Assembly: GCF_014397785.1 (NCBI RefSeq)
Contig: NZ_VZQQ01000011.1
Span: 124,001 to 188,000, forward strand
DNA from: Paraburkholderia podalyriae
Lineage (GTDB): Bacteria; Pseudomonadota; Gammaproteobacteria; Burkholderiales; Burkholderiaceae
Direction: 5' to 3'
Length of the DNA stretch: 64,000 nt
Positions 42,729 to 52,056 of this stretch are shown one piece after another (within the stretch, counting starts at the first letter, position 1; each line of letters begins with the position of its first letter). The translations under genes were made by a program, and so were the position numbers. Under the pieces are notes generated by a model. The model was not told where the DNA came from. It did no database searches and was given only the letters and a program-made list of their open reading frames with translations.

Positions 42729-45050
42729 CTAAGCCGGTAGGACCGGGCGCATGCTGTCGAGCTTCAGCTTGCTGTCGGGCGCGCGTCCCTTGCGCGCGCG
42801 TTTGCCGACATGCGCGGCAAGCCCGGCGCCGGCAAGCTTCTCTTCGTCGACGCGGCCGCCACGGCGCGTGCCGATCAGCATCACGCCGGCCTTGTTGATC
42901 GCAAGCGCCTGCACGAGCGTCTCGTTGTCGTCGAGCGCCATCAGCGTGACGCCGCGGCCACCGCCCGACAGCGTCTTCATCTCGTCGAGGCCGAACACGA
43001 GCAGACGCCCGCCCGACGACAGACACGCGACCTGCGCCGCATCCGGCAGCATCGGCATCGGCGCGAGCGGCGCGGCACCGGCATCGATCGTCATGAACGA
43101 CTTGCCGGCCTTCACGCGGCTCACCATGTCGCCGACCTTCGCGATAAAGCCAAAGCCGTTGCTCGACGCGAGCAGCAGCGCCTGTTCCGCCGGCGCGGCG
43201 TAGTAGTGCATCAGATGGCTGCCCGATTCGAGCTCGATCAACGACGTGACCGGCACGCCGTCGCCGCGTCCGCCCGGCAGCTGAGCCACCGCGACCGAAT
43301 AGACGCGCCCGTTGCTGCCCCATGAGATCAACGTGTCGGGCGTGCGGCACTGGAACGCCGCATAGAGGCCGTCGCCGGCCTTGAAGCTGAAGCCCGCGGG
43401 GTCGAGGCCGTGGCCCTTCAGCGCGCGCACCCAGCCCTTCTGCGACACCACGACCGTCACCGGCTCGTCGACCACGCGCGCTTCGAACGTCGCGCGCTTT
43501 TCCTGCTGGATCAGCGTGCGGCGCTCGTCGCCATATTGTTTCGCGTCGGCTTCGATTTCCTTGATCAGCAGCCGCTTCATCGCCGATTCGCTGCCGAGCA
43601 GCTCTTCGAGCTTGGCCTTCTCGTCGCGCAACTCGGCCAGCTCCTTCTCGATCCTGATCTTCTCGAGGCGCGCCAACTGACGCAGCCGGATTTCGAGGAT
43701 GTCCTCGGCCTGGCGGTCCGTCAGCCCGAACGCGGCCATCAGCGCGACCTTCGGCTCGTCCGATTCGCGAATGATGCGGATGACTTCGTCGATATTCAGG
43801 AAGACGATCATCCGGCCTTCGAGAATATGAATCCGGTCGTCGACCTTCGACAGACGATGCCGCGTGCGGCGCGTCACCGTCGTGAAACGGAACGCGATCC
43901 ACTCGTGCAGGATTTCGCTCAACCCCTTCTGACGCGGCCGGCCATCGCCGCCGACCATCACCATGTTCAGCGGCGCGTTCGATTCGAGGCTCGTGTGCGC
44001 AAGCAGCGTGTTGACGAACTCGGTCTGATCGATGCGGCTCGACTTCGGCTCGAACACGAGACGCACCGGCGCGTCTTTGCCCGATTCATCGCGCACCGCG
44101 TCGACGAGCGCGAGCAGCGTCTGCCTCGTCTGCAACTGCTCGGGCGTCAGTGCCTTCTTGCCGAGCTTGATCTTCGGGTTGGTCTGTTCTTCGATTTCCT
44201 CGAGCACCTTCTGCGCGGCCGTATTCGGCGGCATTTCGGTGATCACGAGTTGCCACTGGCCGCGCGCGAGATCTTCGATCTTCCAGCGCGCGCGGACCTT
44301 CAGGCTGCCGCGGCCGGTTTCGTACGCGGCGGCGATTTCCGCCTCGCTCGAAATGATCTGGCCGCCGCCGGGGAAGTCCGGACCTGGCACATGCTGCATC
44401 AGCTCCGCGTGCGAGAGTTTCGGGTTGCGGATCAGCGCGACCGCCGCCCCCGCGACTTCGCGCAGGTTGTGCGACGGGATTTCCGTTGCGAGGCCGACGG
44501 CGATGCCCGATGCGCCGTTGAGCAGCACGAACGGCAGACGCGCCGGCAGCACCTTCGGCTCTTCGAACGAGCCGTCGTAGTTCGGCATGAAGTCGACCGT
44601 GCCCTGGTCGATTTCGGCGAGCAGCAGCTTCGCGATGGGCGTCAGGCGCGCTTCGGTGTAACGCATCGCCGCCGCGCCGTCGCCATCGCGCGAGCCGAAG
44701 TTGCCCTGGCCGTCGATCAGCGGATAGCGCATCGAGAAGTCCTGCGCGAGACGCACGAGTGCGTCGTACGCGGACTGGTCGCCATGCGGGTGGTACTTAC
44801 CGAGCACGTCGCCGACCACGCGCGCCGATTTGACCGGCTTCGCGTTGTCGCCGAGGCCCATCTCGTTCATCGCGAACAGGATGCGGCGCTGCACCGGCTT
44901 CTGGCCGTCGCAAACATCCGGCAGCGCGCGGCCCTTGACCACGCTGACCGCATACTCGAGGTACGCGCGCTCCGCGTAGTTGCCGAGCGTCAGCACGTCG
45001 CTGTCCGACGGCGGCTCGTTGAAAAGGTCGAGAGTGTTATCGTCGTCCAT
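42729..45050 (-). CDS. parC: DNA topoisomerase IV subunit A
   Basis: The 773-residue decatenase subunit separates daughter chromosomes. The 5Y-CAP domain has RALPDVCDGQKPVQRRILFA, GKYHPHGDQSAYDAL and the catalytic Y131 in AAAMRYTEARLTPI. Coiled-coil arms and a C-terminal beta-pinwheel follow. The quinolone-determining loop reads D91-Q-S-A-Y-D96, with Gln where E. coli ParC has Ser80. It lies 60 bp after parE, so the two probably share a transcript. Confidence 0.96.
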   Translation of the reverse strand: MDDDNTLDLFNEPPSDSDVLTLGNYAERAYLEYAVSVVKGRALPDVCDGQKPVQRRILFAMNEMGLGDNAKPVKSARVVGDVLGKYHPHGDQSAYDALVRLAQDFSMRYPLIDGQGNFGSRDGDGAAAMRYTEARLTPIAKLLLAEIDQGTVDFMPNYDGSFEEPKVLPARLPFVLLNGASGIAVGLATEIPSHNLREVAGAAVALIRNPKLSHAELMQHVPGPDFPGGGQIISSEAEIAAAYETGRGSLKVRARWKIEDLARGQWQLVITEMPPNTAAQKVLEEIEEQTNPKIKLGKKALTPEQLQTRQTLLALVDAVRDESGKDAPVRLVFEPKSSRIDQTEFVNTLLAHTSLESNAPLNMVMVGGDGRPRQKGLSEILHEWIAFRFTTVTRRTRHRLSKVDDRIHILEGRMIVFLNIDEVIRIIRESDEPKVALMAAFGLTDRQAEDILEIRLRQLARLEKIRIEKELAELRDEKAKLEELLGSESAMKRLLIKEIEADAKQYGDERRTLIQQEKRATFEARVVDEPVTVVVSQKGWVRALKGHGLDPAGFSFKAGDGLYAAFQCRTPDTLISWGSNGRVYSVAVAQLPGGRGDGVPVTSLIELESGSHLMHYYAAPAEQALLLASSNGFGFIAKVGDMVSRVKAGKSFMTIDAGAAPLAPMPMLPDAAQVACLSSGGRLLVFGLDEMKTLSGGGRGVTLMALDDNETLVQALAINKAGVMLIGTRRGGRVDEEKLAGAGLAAHVGKRARKGRAPDSKLKLDSMRPVLPA

Positions 45051-45110
45051 CTAGATTCCGTGTCCGTGTTTGGCTTGAAGTGTCATATGCGGTGGTGCAG
45101 CGCGCGGCGC

Positions 45111-47096
45111 TCAGATGTCCGCTTCCACTTCGTTACCCTTCTCTTCGAGCCAGCTGCGGCGCGACGCCGCCTCGCCCTTGCCCATCAGCATCGTCATGCG
45201 CGCGACGGTCGCGTCGTAGTCGAGTACGCCGAGCGCGACCGGTTGCAGGCGGCGCGTGTCGGGATTCATCGTCGTATCCCACAGCTGCTCCGCGCTCATT
45301 TCGCCGAGACCCTTGAAGCGGCTGATCGACCACTGGTTGTCGCGCACGCCGTCCTTGCGCAGCTTGTCGAGAATCGCCTCGAGCTCGCCTTCGTCGAGCG
45401 CATAGAGCTTCTGCGCGGGCTTCTTGCCGCGCGCGGGCGCATCGACGCGAAACAGCGGCGGCCGCGCGACGCACACATGGCCGCGCTCGATCAGCTGCGG
45501 AAAGTGCTTGAAGAACAGCGTGAGCAGCAGCACCTGAATGTGGGAGCCGTCGACGTCCGCGTCCGACAGAATGCAGATCTTGCCGTAGCGTAGATTCGAC
45601 AGATCGACCTTGTCGTCCGGACTGTGCGGATCGACGCCGATCGCCACCGAAATGTCGTGCACCTCGTTGTTCGCGAACAGGCGATCTCGCTCGGTTTCCC
45701 ACGTGTTCAGCACCTTGCCGCGCAACGGCAGGATGGCCTGATACTCCTTGTCGCGGCCCATCTTCGCGGAGCCGCCCGCCGAGTCGCCCTCGACGAGGAA
45801 CAGCTCATTGCGGCCGATTTCCGTCGATTCGCAATCGGTCAGCTTGCCGGGCAGCACCGCGACACCCGAGCTCTTGCGCTTCTCGACCTTCTGCCCCGCG
45901 CGCGTGCGCGCCTGCGCCTGCTTGATCACGAGGTCCGCGAGTTTCTTGCCGTGCTCGACGTGCTGGTTCAACCAGAGTTCGAGCGCCGGCCGCGCGAACG
46001 ACGACACGAGCTTCACCGCATCGCGGCTGTTCAGGCGCTCCTTGATCTGGCCTTGAAACTGCGGATCGAGCACTTTCGCCGACAGCACGAACGACACCCG
46101 CGCGAACACGTCTTCGGCGAGCAGCTTCACGCCCTTCGGCTGCAGGTTGTGCAACTCGACGAAGCTCTTGACCGCTTGGTAAAGACCGTCGCGCAAGCCC
46201 GACTCATGCGTGCCGCCCGCGGGCGTCGGAATCAGGTTCACGTACGACTCGCGCGTGAGCGGCCCTTCCTCGCTCCACGCGACGACCCATGTCGCGCCCT
46301 CGCCTTCGGCGAACGTCTCTTCGCTCGAACGCGAGCTTTCCGCGTAGCGCTCGCCTTCGAACAGCGGAATCAGCAGGTCGCTGCCGTTCATGCCTTCGAG
46401 CAGATAGCCGCGCAGGCCGTCTTCGTATTTCCAGCTTTGCTGCTCGCCGGTTTTTTCGTTGACGAGCGTGACTTCGACTCCCGGCAGCAGCACCGCCTTC
46501 GAGCGCAACAGACGCTGCAGTTCGCCGAGCGGCAGGTTCGGCGAATCGAAGTATTTCGGATCGGCCCACGCGGTCACGCGCGTGCCGGATTTCTTGTCAC
46601 CCCTGGCGGCGGCGCGCACTTCGAGCGGTTTCGCGACGTCGCCGTGCGCGAAGCTCAAATCGGCGACCTTGCCGTCGCGCCACACCGTGACGTCGAGTCG
46701 CGTGGACAGCGCGTTCGTCACCGACACGCCCACACCGTGCAGGCCGCCCGAGAACGTGTAGGCGCCGCCGGCGGCCTTGTCGAACTTGCCGCCCGCATGC
46801 AGGCGCGTGAAAACGATTTCGACGACCGGCACGCCCTCTTCGGGATGCAGGCCGAACGGAATGCCGCGGCCGTCGTCGTCGACCGAGACCGAATGGTCCG
46901 CGTGCAGCGTGACCGTGATTTGTCGGCCGTAGCCGCCGAGGGCTTCGTCCGATGCGTTGTCGATGACTTCCTGAATGATGTGCAGCGGATTCTCGGTGCG
47001 GGTGTACATGCCGGGTCGTTGCTTGACCGGCTCCAGACCCTTCAACACCTTGATCGACGCTTCGCTATACGCGGCGTTTGGCTTTTTCGTAGACAT
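45111..47096 (-). CDS. parE: DNA topoisomerase IV subunit B
   Basis: The 661-residue ATPase subunit of topoisomerase IV has a GHKL ATP site (IIQEVIDNASDEALGGYGRQ, VDDDGRGIPFGLHPEEG, GGLHGVGVSVTNAL). A transducer domain follows, then TOPRIM with LFLVEGDSAGGSAKMGRDKE and DADVDGSHIQVLLLTLFF. The start at 47096 (MSTKKPNAAYSEASIKVLKG) fits the family; an ATG 24 bases upstream is possible. It is upstream of parC on the same strand. Confidence 0.96.
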   Translation of the reverse strand: MSTKKPNAAYSEASIKVLKGLEPVKQRPGMYTRTENPLHIIQEVIDNASDEALGGYGRQITVTLHADHSVSVDDDGRGIPFGLHPEEGVPVVEIVFTRLHAGGKFDKAAGGAYTFSGGLHGVGVSVTNALSTRLDVTVWRDGKVADLSFAHGDVAKPLEVRAAARGDKKSGTRVTAWADPKYFDSPNLPLGELQRLLRSKAVLLPGVEVTLVNEKTGEQQSWKYEDGLRGYLLEGMNGSDLLIPLFEGERYAESSRSSEETFAEGEGATWVVAWSEEGPLTRESYVNLIPTPAGGTHESGLRDGLYQAVKSFVELHNLQPKGVKLLAEDVFARVSFVLSAKVLDPQFQGQIKERLNSRDAVKLVSSFARPALELWLNQHVEHGKKLADLVIKQAQARTRAGQKVEKRKSSGVAVLPGKLTDCESTEIGRNELFLVEGDSAGGSAKMGRDKEYQAILPLRGKVLNTWETERDRLFANNEVHDISVAIGVDPHSPDDKVDLSNLRYGKICILSDADVDGSHIQVLLLTLFFKHFPQLIERGHVCVARPPLFRVDAPARGKKPAQKLYALDEGELEAILDKLRKDGVRDNQWSISRFKGLGEMSAEQLWDTTMNPDTRRLQPVALGVLDYDATVARMTMLMGKGEAASRRSWLEEKGNEVEADI

Positions 47097-47531
47097 GATT
47101 GACTCGGTGCGTCGGTTCATCGTTGTGCACGGATCCTGTGGACAGGGCCGTGGACATGGCGTTGAGTTTTCAAAAAAAGCGAAACGAAACAACGGGGTTA
47201 GGCGGGTGCCCGCGATGCGGGCAAGCTGTTTTGTCGCGCGGCTTCCGCTGGCGCGCCAGAAAGCCGGACATGGACGCACAGCCCGCCGGGGGAAGCCTGT
47301 TCGCGGGGTATTGTACTGATTTCGATCACGCCGGCAATTGACGTCGCGCTGAATTGGCCGACCGGACAAGGCGCGGCGGGCGCCGGGGGACATGCGCCGG
47401 AGGATGGAAGGCTCGCGCGACGGCTGCGCGATAGGTATCGGCGCAACTGACGGACGTGCGCCCGTTGCATTGTTCGGTGCGGTGCGCGGCGGCCTTATCT
47501 GTTGCTTTTTGTGCCGGCCGCACACGCCGCA
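47097..47531. other. Intergenic region between uup and parE (435 bp)
   Basis: This stretch, upstream of parE and downstream of uup (both on the minus strand), should hold the parE promoter. It includes an A-rich patch (CAAAAAAAGCGAAACGAAAC, 47171-47190) and a short hairpin GCCCGC/GCGGGC at 47208-47222. I see no gene or convincing terminator. Confidence 0.5.
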
Positions 47532-49466
47532 TTACTTGACGCGGTTTTCCAGCTCGTCCCAACGCTCGAGCGCGAGCATCAACTCTTCGTCGATCTCGGC
47601 ATAGCGCTCCGTCAGACGCGCGCCCTCGCGCGCATCCTTCGCGAACACCGAGCCGTCTTCGAGCTGCGCGCCGATCGCCTTCTGTTCGGCCTCGAGGTCC
47701 GCAATCTGTTTCGGCAGCGCCTCCAGTTCGCGCTGCTCCTTGAACGACAGCTTCACGGTGCGCTGCGCATTGCGGCCCCCGGCGCTTTCCTTCGGCGCCG
47801 GTTCTTTCGGCGCTTCCTTGCTCGCCTCTTTCTGCGCGTCGAGCGCGAGTTGTTCCGAGCGATCGCGTTGCGTCTGCCAGTCGGTGAAGCCGCCGACGTA
47901 TTCGCGCCACTTGCCGCCGCCTTCCGATGCGATCACCGACGTCACCACGTTATCGAGAAACGCGCGGTCGTGGCTGACGAGCAGCACCGTGCCGTCATAA
48001 TCGATCAGCAGTTCTTCGAGCAGTTCGAGCGTCGGAATGTCGAGGTCGTTGGTCGGTTCATCGAGCACCAGCACGTTGGTTGGACGCGCGAACAGACGCG
48101 CCAGCAACAGCCGGTTGCGCTCGCCGCCGGACAGCGACTTGACCGGCGAACGCGCGCGCTCCGGCGCGAACAGGAAGTCGCCGAGATAGCTCATCACGTG
48201 CTTCTTCTGGCCGTTGACTTCGACCCACTCGCTGCCGGGGCTGATCGTGTCCGCCAGACTCTTTTCAAGATCGAGCGCCGCGCGCATCTGATCGAAATAC
48301 GCGACCTGCAGATTCGTGCCGACGCGCACGTTGCCCTCATCCGGCGCGAGTTCGCCGAGAATCAGCTTCAGCAGCGTGGTCTTGCCCGCGCCGTTCGGAC
48401 CGACGAAGCCGATCTTGTCGCCGCGCATCACCGTGTCCGTGAAGCGGTCCACCACCGTGCGCTCGCCGTAGCGCTTCGTCACGTCCGTCAGTTCCGCGAC
48501 GATCTTGCCGGACTTTTCGCCCTGACCGACGTCGAGCTTCACGTTGCCCAGCACGTTGCGGCGCTCGGCGCGTTCGTTGCGCATCTGCACGAGCCGCGAG
48601 ATGCGCCCGACGCTGCGCGTGCGGCGCGCCTCGACACCCTTGCGGATCCACACTTCTTCCTGCGCGAGCAGCTTGTCGAACTTCTCGTTCTCGATGCGCT
48701 CGACTTCGAGCTGCTGCGCTTTGCGCGTCTGGTACGCGGAGAAATTGCCCGGATACGACAGCAGCCGCCCGCGATCGAGCTCAACGATGCGTGTCGCGAC
48801 GCGGTCGAGAAACGCGCGATCGTGCGTGATGAACAGCAGCCCCGCGCGCAGCGACACCAGCAGATCTTCGAGCCAGCGGATGCCGTCGAAGTCGAGATGG
48901 TTGGTCGGCTCGTCGAGTAGCAGCACATCGGGCTGCACGACGAGCGCACGCGCGAGCGCCGCGCGCTTCTGCATGCCGCCCGACAGCGAGCCGATGCGCG
49001 CTTCGCCGTTCAGGCCGATCTGCTGAAGCGTGGTCGCGACGCGGGTGCTCCAGTTCCATGCGTCCGCGGCGTCCAGCGACGATTGCAGCGTGTTCATACG
49101 TGCGAGCAGCGCGTCGTGCTCGGCGCCCTCGGGTGTGTCGGCGAGCTGATGCGCGACCGCGTCGTATTCGTCGAGCAGCGTGCGCGCCTCGGCGAGACCG
49201 GCGGCGACTGCGTCGAACACGGTGTCGTCGGCGTTGAACTCGGGCTCCTGCGGCACGTAGACCGTGCTCAGATGCTGCTGACGCGTGACCAGGCCGTCAT
49301 CGGGTTTGGCCAGATCGGCGACGATCTTCAACAGCGACGACTTGCCCGCGCCGTTGCGCCCGATCAGCCCGACGCGCTCGCCCGCTTCGAGCGAGAAATC
49401 CGCGTGGTCGAGCAGCGCGACGTGACCGAACGCCAGCTGGGCTCCGGTAATGGTGTAAAGCGACAT
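47532..49466 (-). CDS. uup: ABC-F ATPase Uup
   Basis: The 644-residue soluble protein has two ABC cassettes: Walker A GRNGAGKSS with signature LSGGMQKRAALARAL, and GPNGAGKTT with signature LSGGERNRLLLARLF. Each has a DEPTNHLD or DEPTNDLD Walker B. The interdomain linker and the C-terminal coiled coil (residues ~565-644, LEALPKQIADLEAEQKAIGA) mark it as Uup rather than EttA. Uup acts on ribosomes and branched DNA, affecting transposon excision and ribosome assembly. The start is ATG 49466; no ribosome site is visible. Confidence 0.92.
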   Translation of the reverse strand: MSLYTITGAQLAFGHVALLDHADFSLEAGERVGLIGRNGAGKSSLLKIVADLAKPDDGLVTRQQHLSTVYVPQEPEFNADDTVFDAVAAGLAEARTLLDEYDAVAHQLADTPEGAEHDALLARMNTLQSSLDAADAWNWSTRVATTLQQIGLNGEARIGSLSGGMQKRAALARALVVQPDVLLLDEPTNHLDFDGIRWLEDLLVSLRAGLLFITHDRAFLDRVATRIVELDRGRLLSYPGNFSAYQTRKAQQLEVERIENEKFDKLLAQEEVWIRKGVEARRTRSVGRISRLVQMRNERAERRNVLGNVKLDVGQGEKSGKIVAELTDVTKRYGERTVVDRFTDTVMRGDKIGFVGPNGAGKTTLLKLILGELAPDEGNVRVGTNLQVAYFDQMRAALDLEKSLADTISPGSEWVEVNGQKKHVMSYLGDFLFAPERARSPVKSLSGGERNRLLLARLFARPTNVLVLDEPTNDLDIPTLELLEELLIDYDGTVLLVSHDRAFLDNVVTSVIASEGGGKWREYVGGFTDWQTQRDRSEQLALDAQKEASKEAPKEPAPKESAGGRNAQRTVKLSFKEQRELEALPKQIADLEAEQKAIGAQLEDGSVFAKDAREGARLTERYAEIDEELMLALERWDELENRVK

Positions 49467-49625
49467 GGGAATTGGGGGGAAGACAGCGATGAGTCGGAAC
49501 TGCTCATTGTACCGGGCGCGGGGCCGGTCGCAGGGATGCCGGGGGGACGACACGTGCAATGGAGCGCGCAGCGTCATCGGGGCGGGCAGGCGATGCGCGC
49601 CGGCCCGGCCCTGTCGATCAGAGGC

Positions 49626-50027
49626 TTACTTGACGTGCACCGTGATCGTCTTGCTCATGTCCGGCCCGTACGAGCGATGCGCACCGTCGCCGAATTGCAG
49701 CGTCAGCGTATGGTCGCCCGGCGGCAGCGTCAGATCGGTTTCGGTCTGGCCTTTGCCGAAGTGCAGCGACTTGTCGGTCGCGGCGATGACCTCACCCTTC
49801 GCCGGCGGCTTGCCGTCGATCAGCAGATGATGATGCCCGGTGCCCTCCGTCATCGTGCCGGCAGGCGCGATCTTCATGCCGTCGAGGCCGAACACGACAT
49901 GCACCGGATTGCTGACGGTCGCGCCGTCCGCCGGCTGCACGAAGTACACGCCCGCCGCCTGCGCCATGCCTGACGCGGCGAGCAGCCCAGCCGTCGCGAT
50001 GCCGACCAACCATGTGCTTTTAAACAT
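49626..50027 (-). CDS. Periplasmic DUF4399 protein
   Basis: The 133-residue precursor has a signal peptide (MFKSTWLVGIATAGLLAASG, cut near AQA|AGVYF). The rest is one beta-rich domain with YFVQPADGATVSNPVHVVFG, EGTGHHHLLIDGKP and PPGDHTLTLQFGDGAHRSY. This is the DUF4399 pattern, and the HHH run could bind metal. The role is unknown. AAAGGAGAG gives a strong ribosome site. It is divergent from the rubredoxin gene. Confidence 0.88.
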   Translation of the reverse strand: MFKSTWLVGIATAGLLAASGMAQAAGVYFVQPADGATVSNPVHVVFGLDGMKIAPAGTMTEGTGHHHLLIDGKPPAKGEVIAATDKSLHFGKGQTETDLTLPPGDHTLTLQFGDGAHRSYGPDMSKTITVHVK

Positions 50028-50334
50028 TGTTCTCTCCTTTGGGAACGAAATCCGGCCACGCGATGCCGCCAGCGGCCTCGCCTGAGACCGATCGTCGCGA
50101 TGCAGGCGTCATGTGCGCCGCGTCTGTCTAATCAAATCGCTGCAGACCCAAGCATAGACGCTATATGTGACGAAGCCGGCCGCGCGAGCCTGGGCACGCC
50201 CCCGGATGCATTGCGGCCGCGCCGCAGCGGTCTTCCGGGGGCGAATTGACAAATTCCGGTAATATTGCGCGTCGCCGCGCGCCCCAGAAAGGGGCAAAGC
50301 AAGCCGGCCATTGCATTGAACGAGAGAGTGTGTC
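50028..50334. other. Divergent intergenic region (307 bp)
   Basis: This region lies between DUF4399 (-) and rubredoxin (+). TTGACA at 50246-50251 and TAATAT at 50260-50265 are only 8 bp apart, so they do not form a standard promoter. A GCCCC/GGGGC hairpin lies near 50281-50295, before the rubredoxin ribosome site. No gene is seen. Confidence 0.5.
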
Positions 50335-50526
50335 GTGAGCGAAGTAATCGAAGTGACGGAATACAAGAGCTGGGTCTGCCTGATTTGCGGCTGGATCTAC
50401 AACGAGGAAGACGGGCTGCCCGAAGACGGCATCGCAGCGGGCACGCGCTTCGCCGACATCCCGGCAGACTGGCGCTGTCCGCTGTGCGACGTGGGCAAGG
50501 CGGAGTTCGCGGTGGTGGAGTTTTAA
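50335..50526 (+). CDS. Rubredoxin
   Basis: The 63-residue protein has the two Fe-binding pairs CLICG and CPLCD in a typical rubredoxin frame (WIYNEEDGLPEDGIAAGTRF, then ADIPADWRCPLCDVGKAEF). It is a one-electron carrier, often serving alkane hydroxylases or NO/O2 detoxification. No partner gene is adjacent. The start is GTG at 50335 with GAGAG upstream. An alternative is a longer N-terminus, but the Fe-domain core begins soon after this site. Confidence 0.93.
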   Translation: MSEVIEVTEYKSWVCLICGWIYNEEDGLPEDGIAAGTRFADIPADWRCPLCDVGKAEFAVVEF

Positions 50527-50764
50527 CCGTGAAATGACCTTGTGGCGATGGGCGCGGTTACGTGCGATTCGCCAGATGGCCAGGATGGTTCGTGCGGCTC
50601 GGCAGTCGATGTCTGTGGGGCCGTTTGTTTTTGTGGAATTGGTCGCTGCGCGTGCCACCCCTTGCCGGGCTCTCCTTTTGCCCGCGCCGGTTTGATATAC
50701 TCTGCCCTCGCTGGTCAAGCTCTGGGACTCACCGAGTCCTCGCCGATTTGTCCGGCTCGGTCCT

Positions 50765-50839
50765 CTCCCTGTAGTTCAATGGATAGAACAAGTGCCTCCT
50801 AAGCGCTAGATACAGGTTCGATTCCTGTCAGGGGGACCA
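50765..50839 (+). tRNA. tRNA-Arg (anticodon CCT)
   Basis: A full cloverleaf is readable. The acceptor is CTCCCTG pairing with CAGGGGG, with one T-G wobble. The D-stem is GTTC/GAAC. The anticodon stem AGTGC/GCGCT has loop CTCCTAA (anticodon CCT, reads AGG). The T-arm ACAGG-TTCGATT-CCTGT is followed by A-CCA encoded in the DNA. It reads a rare codon in such GC-rich genomes. A terminator follows at 50873. tRNA-Arg genes are frequent integration sites, and the genes downstream look less GC-biased. Confidence 0.96.
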
Positions 50840-50872
50840 AGTAGAGCTCACCCGGCTCCCAGGTTCGCTCAC

Positions 50873-50907
50873 AAAAGCCCCGTATGCGTTGCGCTGCGGG
50901 GCTTTTT
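50873..50907 (+). terminator. Intrinsic terminator after tRNA-Arg
   Basis: AAAAGCCCCG (50873-50882) pairs with CGGGGCTTTT (50897-50906), with a T-run to 50907. It lies 34 bp after the tRNA. Confidence 0.88.
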
Positions 50908-51014
50908 GCTGCCGATCTGCCTTCCAGGCCCGATCGGAGCCGTCCCTGCGCTTTGCGCGACCTACCCCGTCGAAGACAGCGAAAAACCACGCCCTTCCGG
51001 AAACGTCAGATCGC

Positions 51015-51020
51015 TATAAT
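51015..51020 (+). promoter_or_regulatory. Consensus -10 before the methyltransferase gene
   Basis: A perfect TATAAT lies 36 bp before the ATG at 51057. The -35 position is weak (CTTCCG-like). It is likely the promoter of the accessory methyltransferase gene. Confidence 0.45.
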
Positions 51021-51056
51021 CTGCGAGCCGACTTCGAAACGTTTCCGAGGACCCAC

Positions 51057-51995
51057 ATGGATCAAGCCCTTGAATGCGTTACCGCGTTGAACTTTTGCGA
51101 GCAGGCCTATCTCGCCGCCAATCCGGACGTCGCTGAAGCTGTCAGGCTCGGTGCGTTGCGATCGGGAAGATCGCATTTCGAAGTATTCGGCGTCTCCGAA
51201 AGTCATCGCAGGCAGGACGCAAAGGTGGCCGCTCAATCCAGGCAACAACGAAGAAAAAGAATAAAGTCTGTCCTTCGCACTGACATGCCATTTAGTGACG
51301 ACGGTAAGTTTTTCGATTTTTTGTCGCCCGATCTACGTTCCCAATTCGACATTTACGACTCGGAACTGGCCGGAAGCAATCTGTACGATCAGGATGCACT
51401 GGCGATGATCGAGCGCCACCCGTCGGGGATGATTCTGGATTGTGGAGCCGGCAGCCGTCCCGCGGTCTACGAAAACGTGGTCAATTTCGACATCAGCAAT
51501 TACCCATCCACCGATGTTCGAGGTGTCGGCGAAGTTCTGCCGTTCAAAGATGCGTCGTTCGATGGCGTCTTGTCGTTGAATGTTCTCGAACACGTGAAGG
51601 ATCCATTCACCGCTGCCAAAGAAATTCTTCGCGTGTTGAAGCCGGGCGGCGATCTGGTCGTGGTGGTTCCGCTTACCCAGCCCACTCATGGCTATCCGCA
51701 TCACTACTACAACATGACAGCCGAAGGGATTCTCAATCTGTTCGGATCTGCGATCGATGTCGAACGCGTGTACGTGCCGGAATCGACAACAGCCATATGG
51801 TCGATTTACTGGATCATGAGCGAGTGGGCCGAAGGTCTCGACGAGAATGCACTGAAAGAATTCAAGGCACTCACGGTCGAAGACATTCTGCAGGGACCAC
51901 CGACGTTGCTGGATCGATCGTTTGTTAAGCAGCTAAGCGCAAAAAAGAATCTCGACATTGCGAGTTCGACGACCGTGATTGCAAAACGCGTCTGA
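51057..51995 (+). CDS. Class I SAM-dependent methyltransferase with N-terminal NPDV module
   Basis: The 312-residue protein has two parts. Residues ~12-52 carry the YLAANPDVAEAVRLGALRSG and HFEVFGVSESHR pattern seen as an appended module on many glycan-related enzymes and surface proteins. Residues ~125-240 are a Methyltransf_11 core (MILDCGAGSRPAVY with SAM loop D-x-G-x-G, GEVLPFKDASFDGVLSLNVL with EHVKD, LKPGGDLVVVVPL). It may methylate a sugar or surface glycan; the target is unknown. GAGGA precedes the ATG. Base composition is less GC-rich than its surroundings, and it sits next to tRNA-Arg, suggesting transfer. Confidence 0.82.
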   Translation: MDQALECVTALNFCEQAYLAANPDVAEAVRLGALRSGRSHFEVFGVSESHRRQDAKVAAQSRQQRRKRIKSVLRTDMPFSDDGKFFDFLSPDLRSQFDIYDSELAGSNLYDQDALAMIERHPSGMILDCGAGSRPAVYENVVNFDISNYPSTDVRGVGEVLPFKDASFDGVLSLNVLEHVKDPFTAAKEILRVLKPGGDLVVVVPLTQPTHGYPHHYYNMTAEGILNLFGSAIDVERVYVPESTTAIWSIYWIMSEWAEGLDENALKEFKALTVEDILQGPPTLLDRSFVKQLSAKKNLDIASSTTVIAKRV

Positions 51996-52056
51996 GACGC
52001 GCTCCCCGCAGAGTTCAAACTTCGTCTTCGAAACACATGCAGGTTCTACGGCTCCG

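Noticed and set aside
43410..45593. 727-codon plus-strand open frame opposite parC/parE
   Set aside because: Same antisense effect; no ribosome site and a composition typical of reversed GC-rich codons.
50246..50265. TTGACA with TAATAT as a rubredoxin promoter
   Set aside because: The hexamers are only 8 bp apart, far from the 16-18 bp needed.
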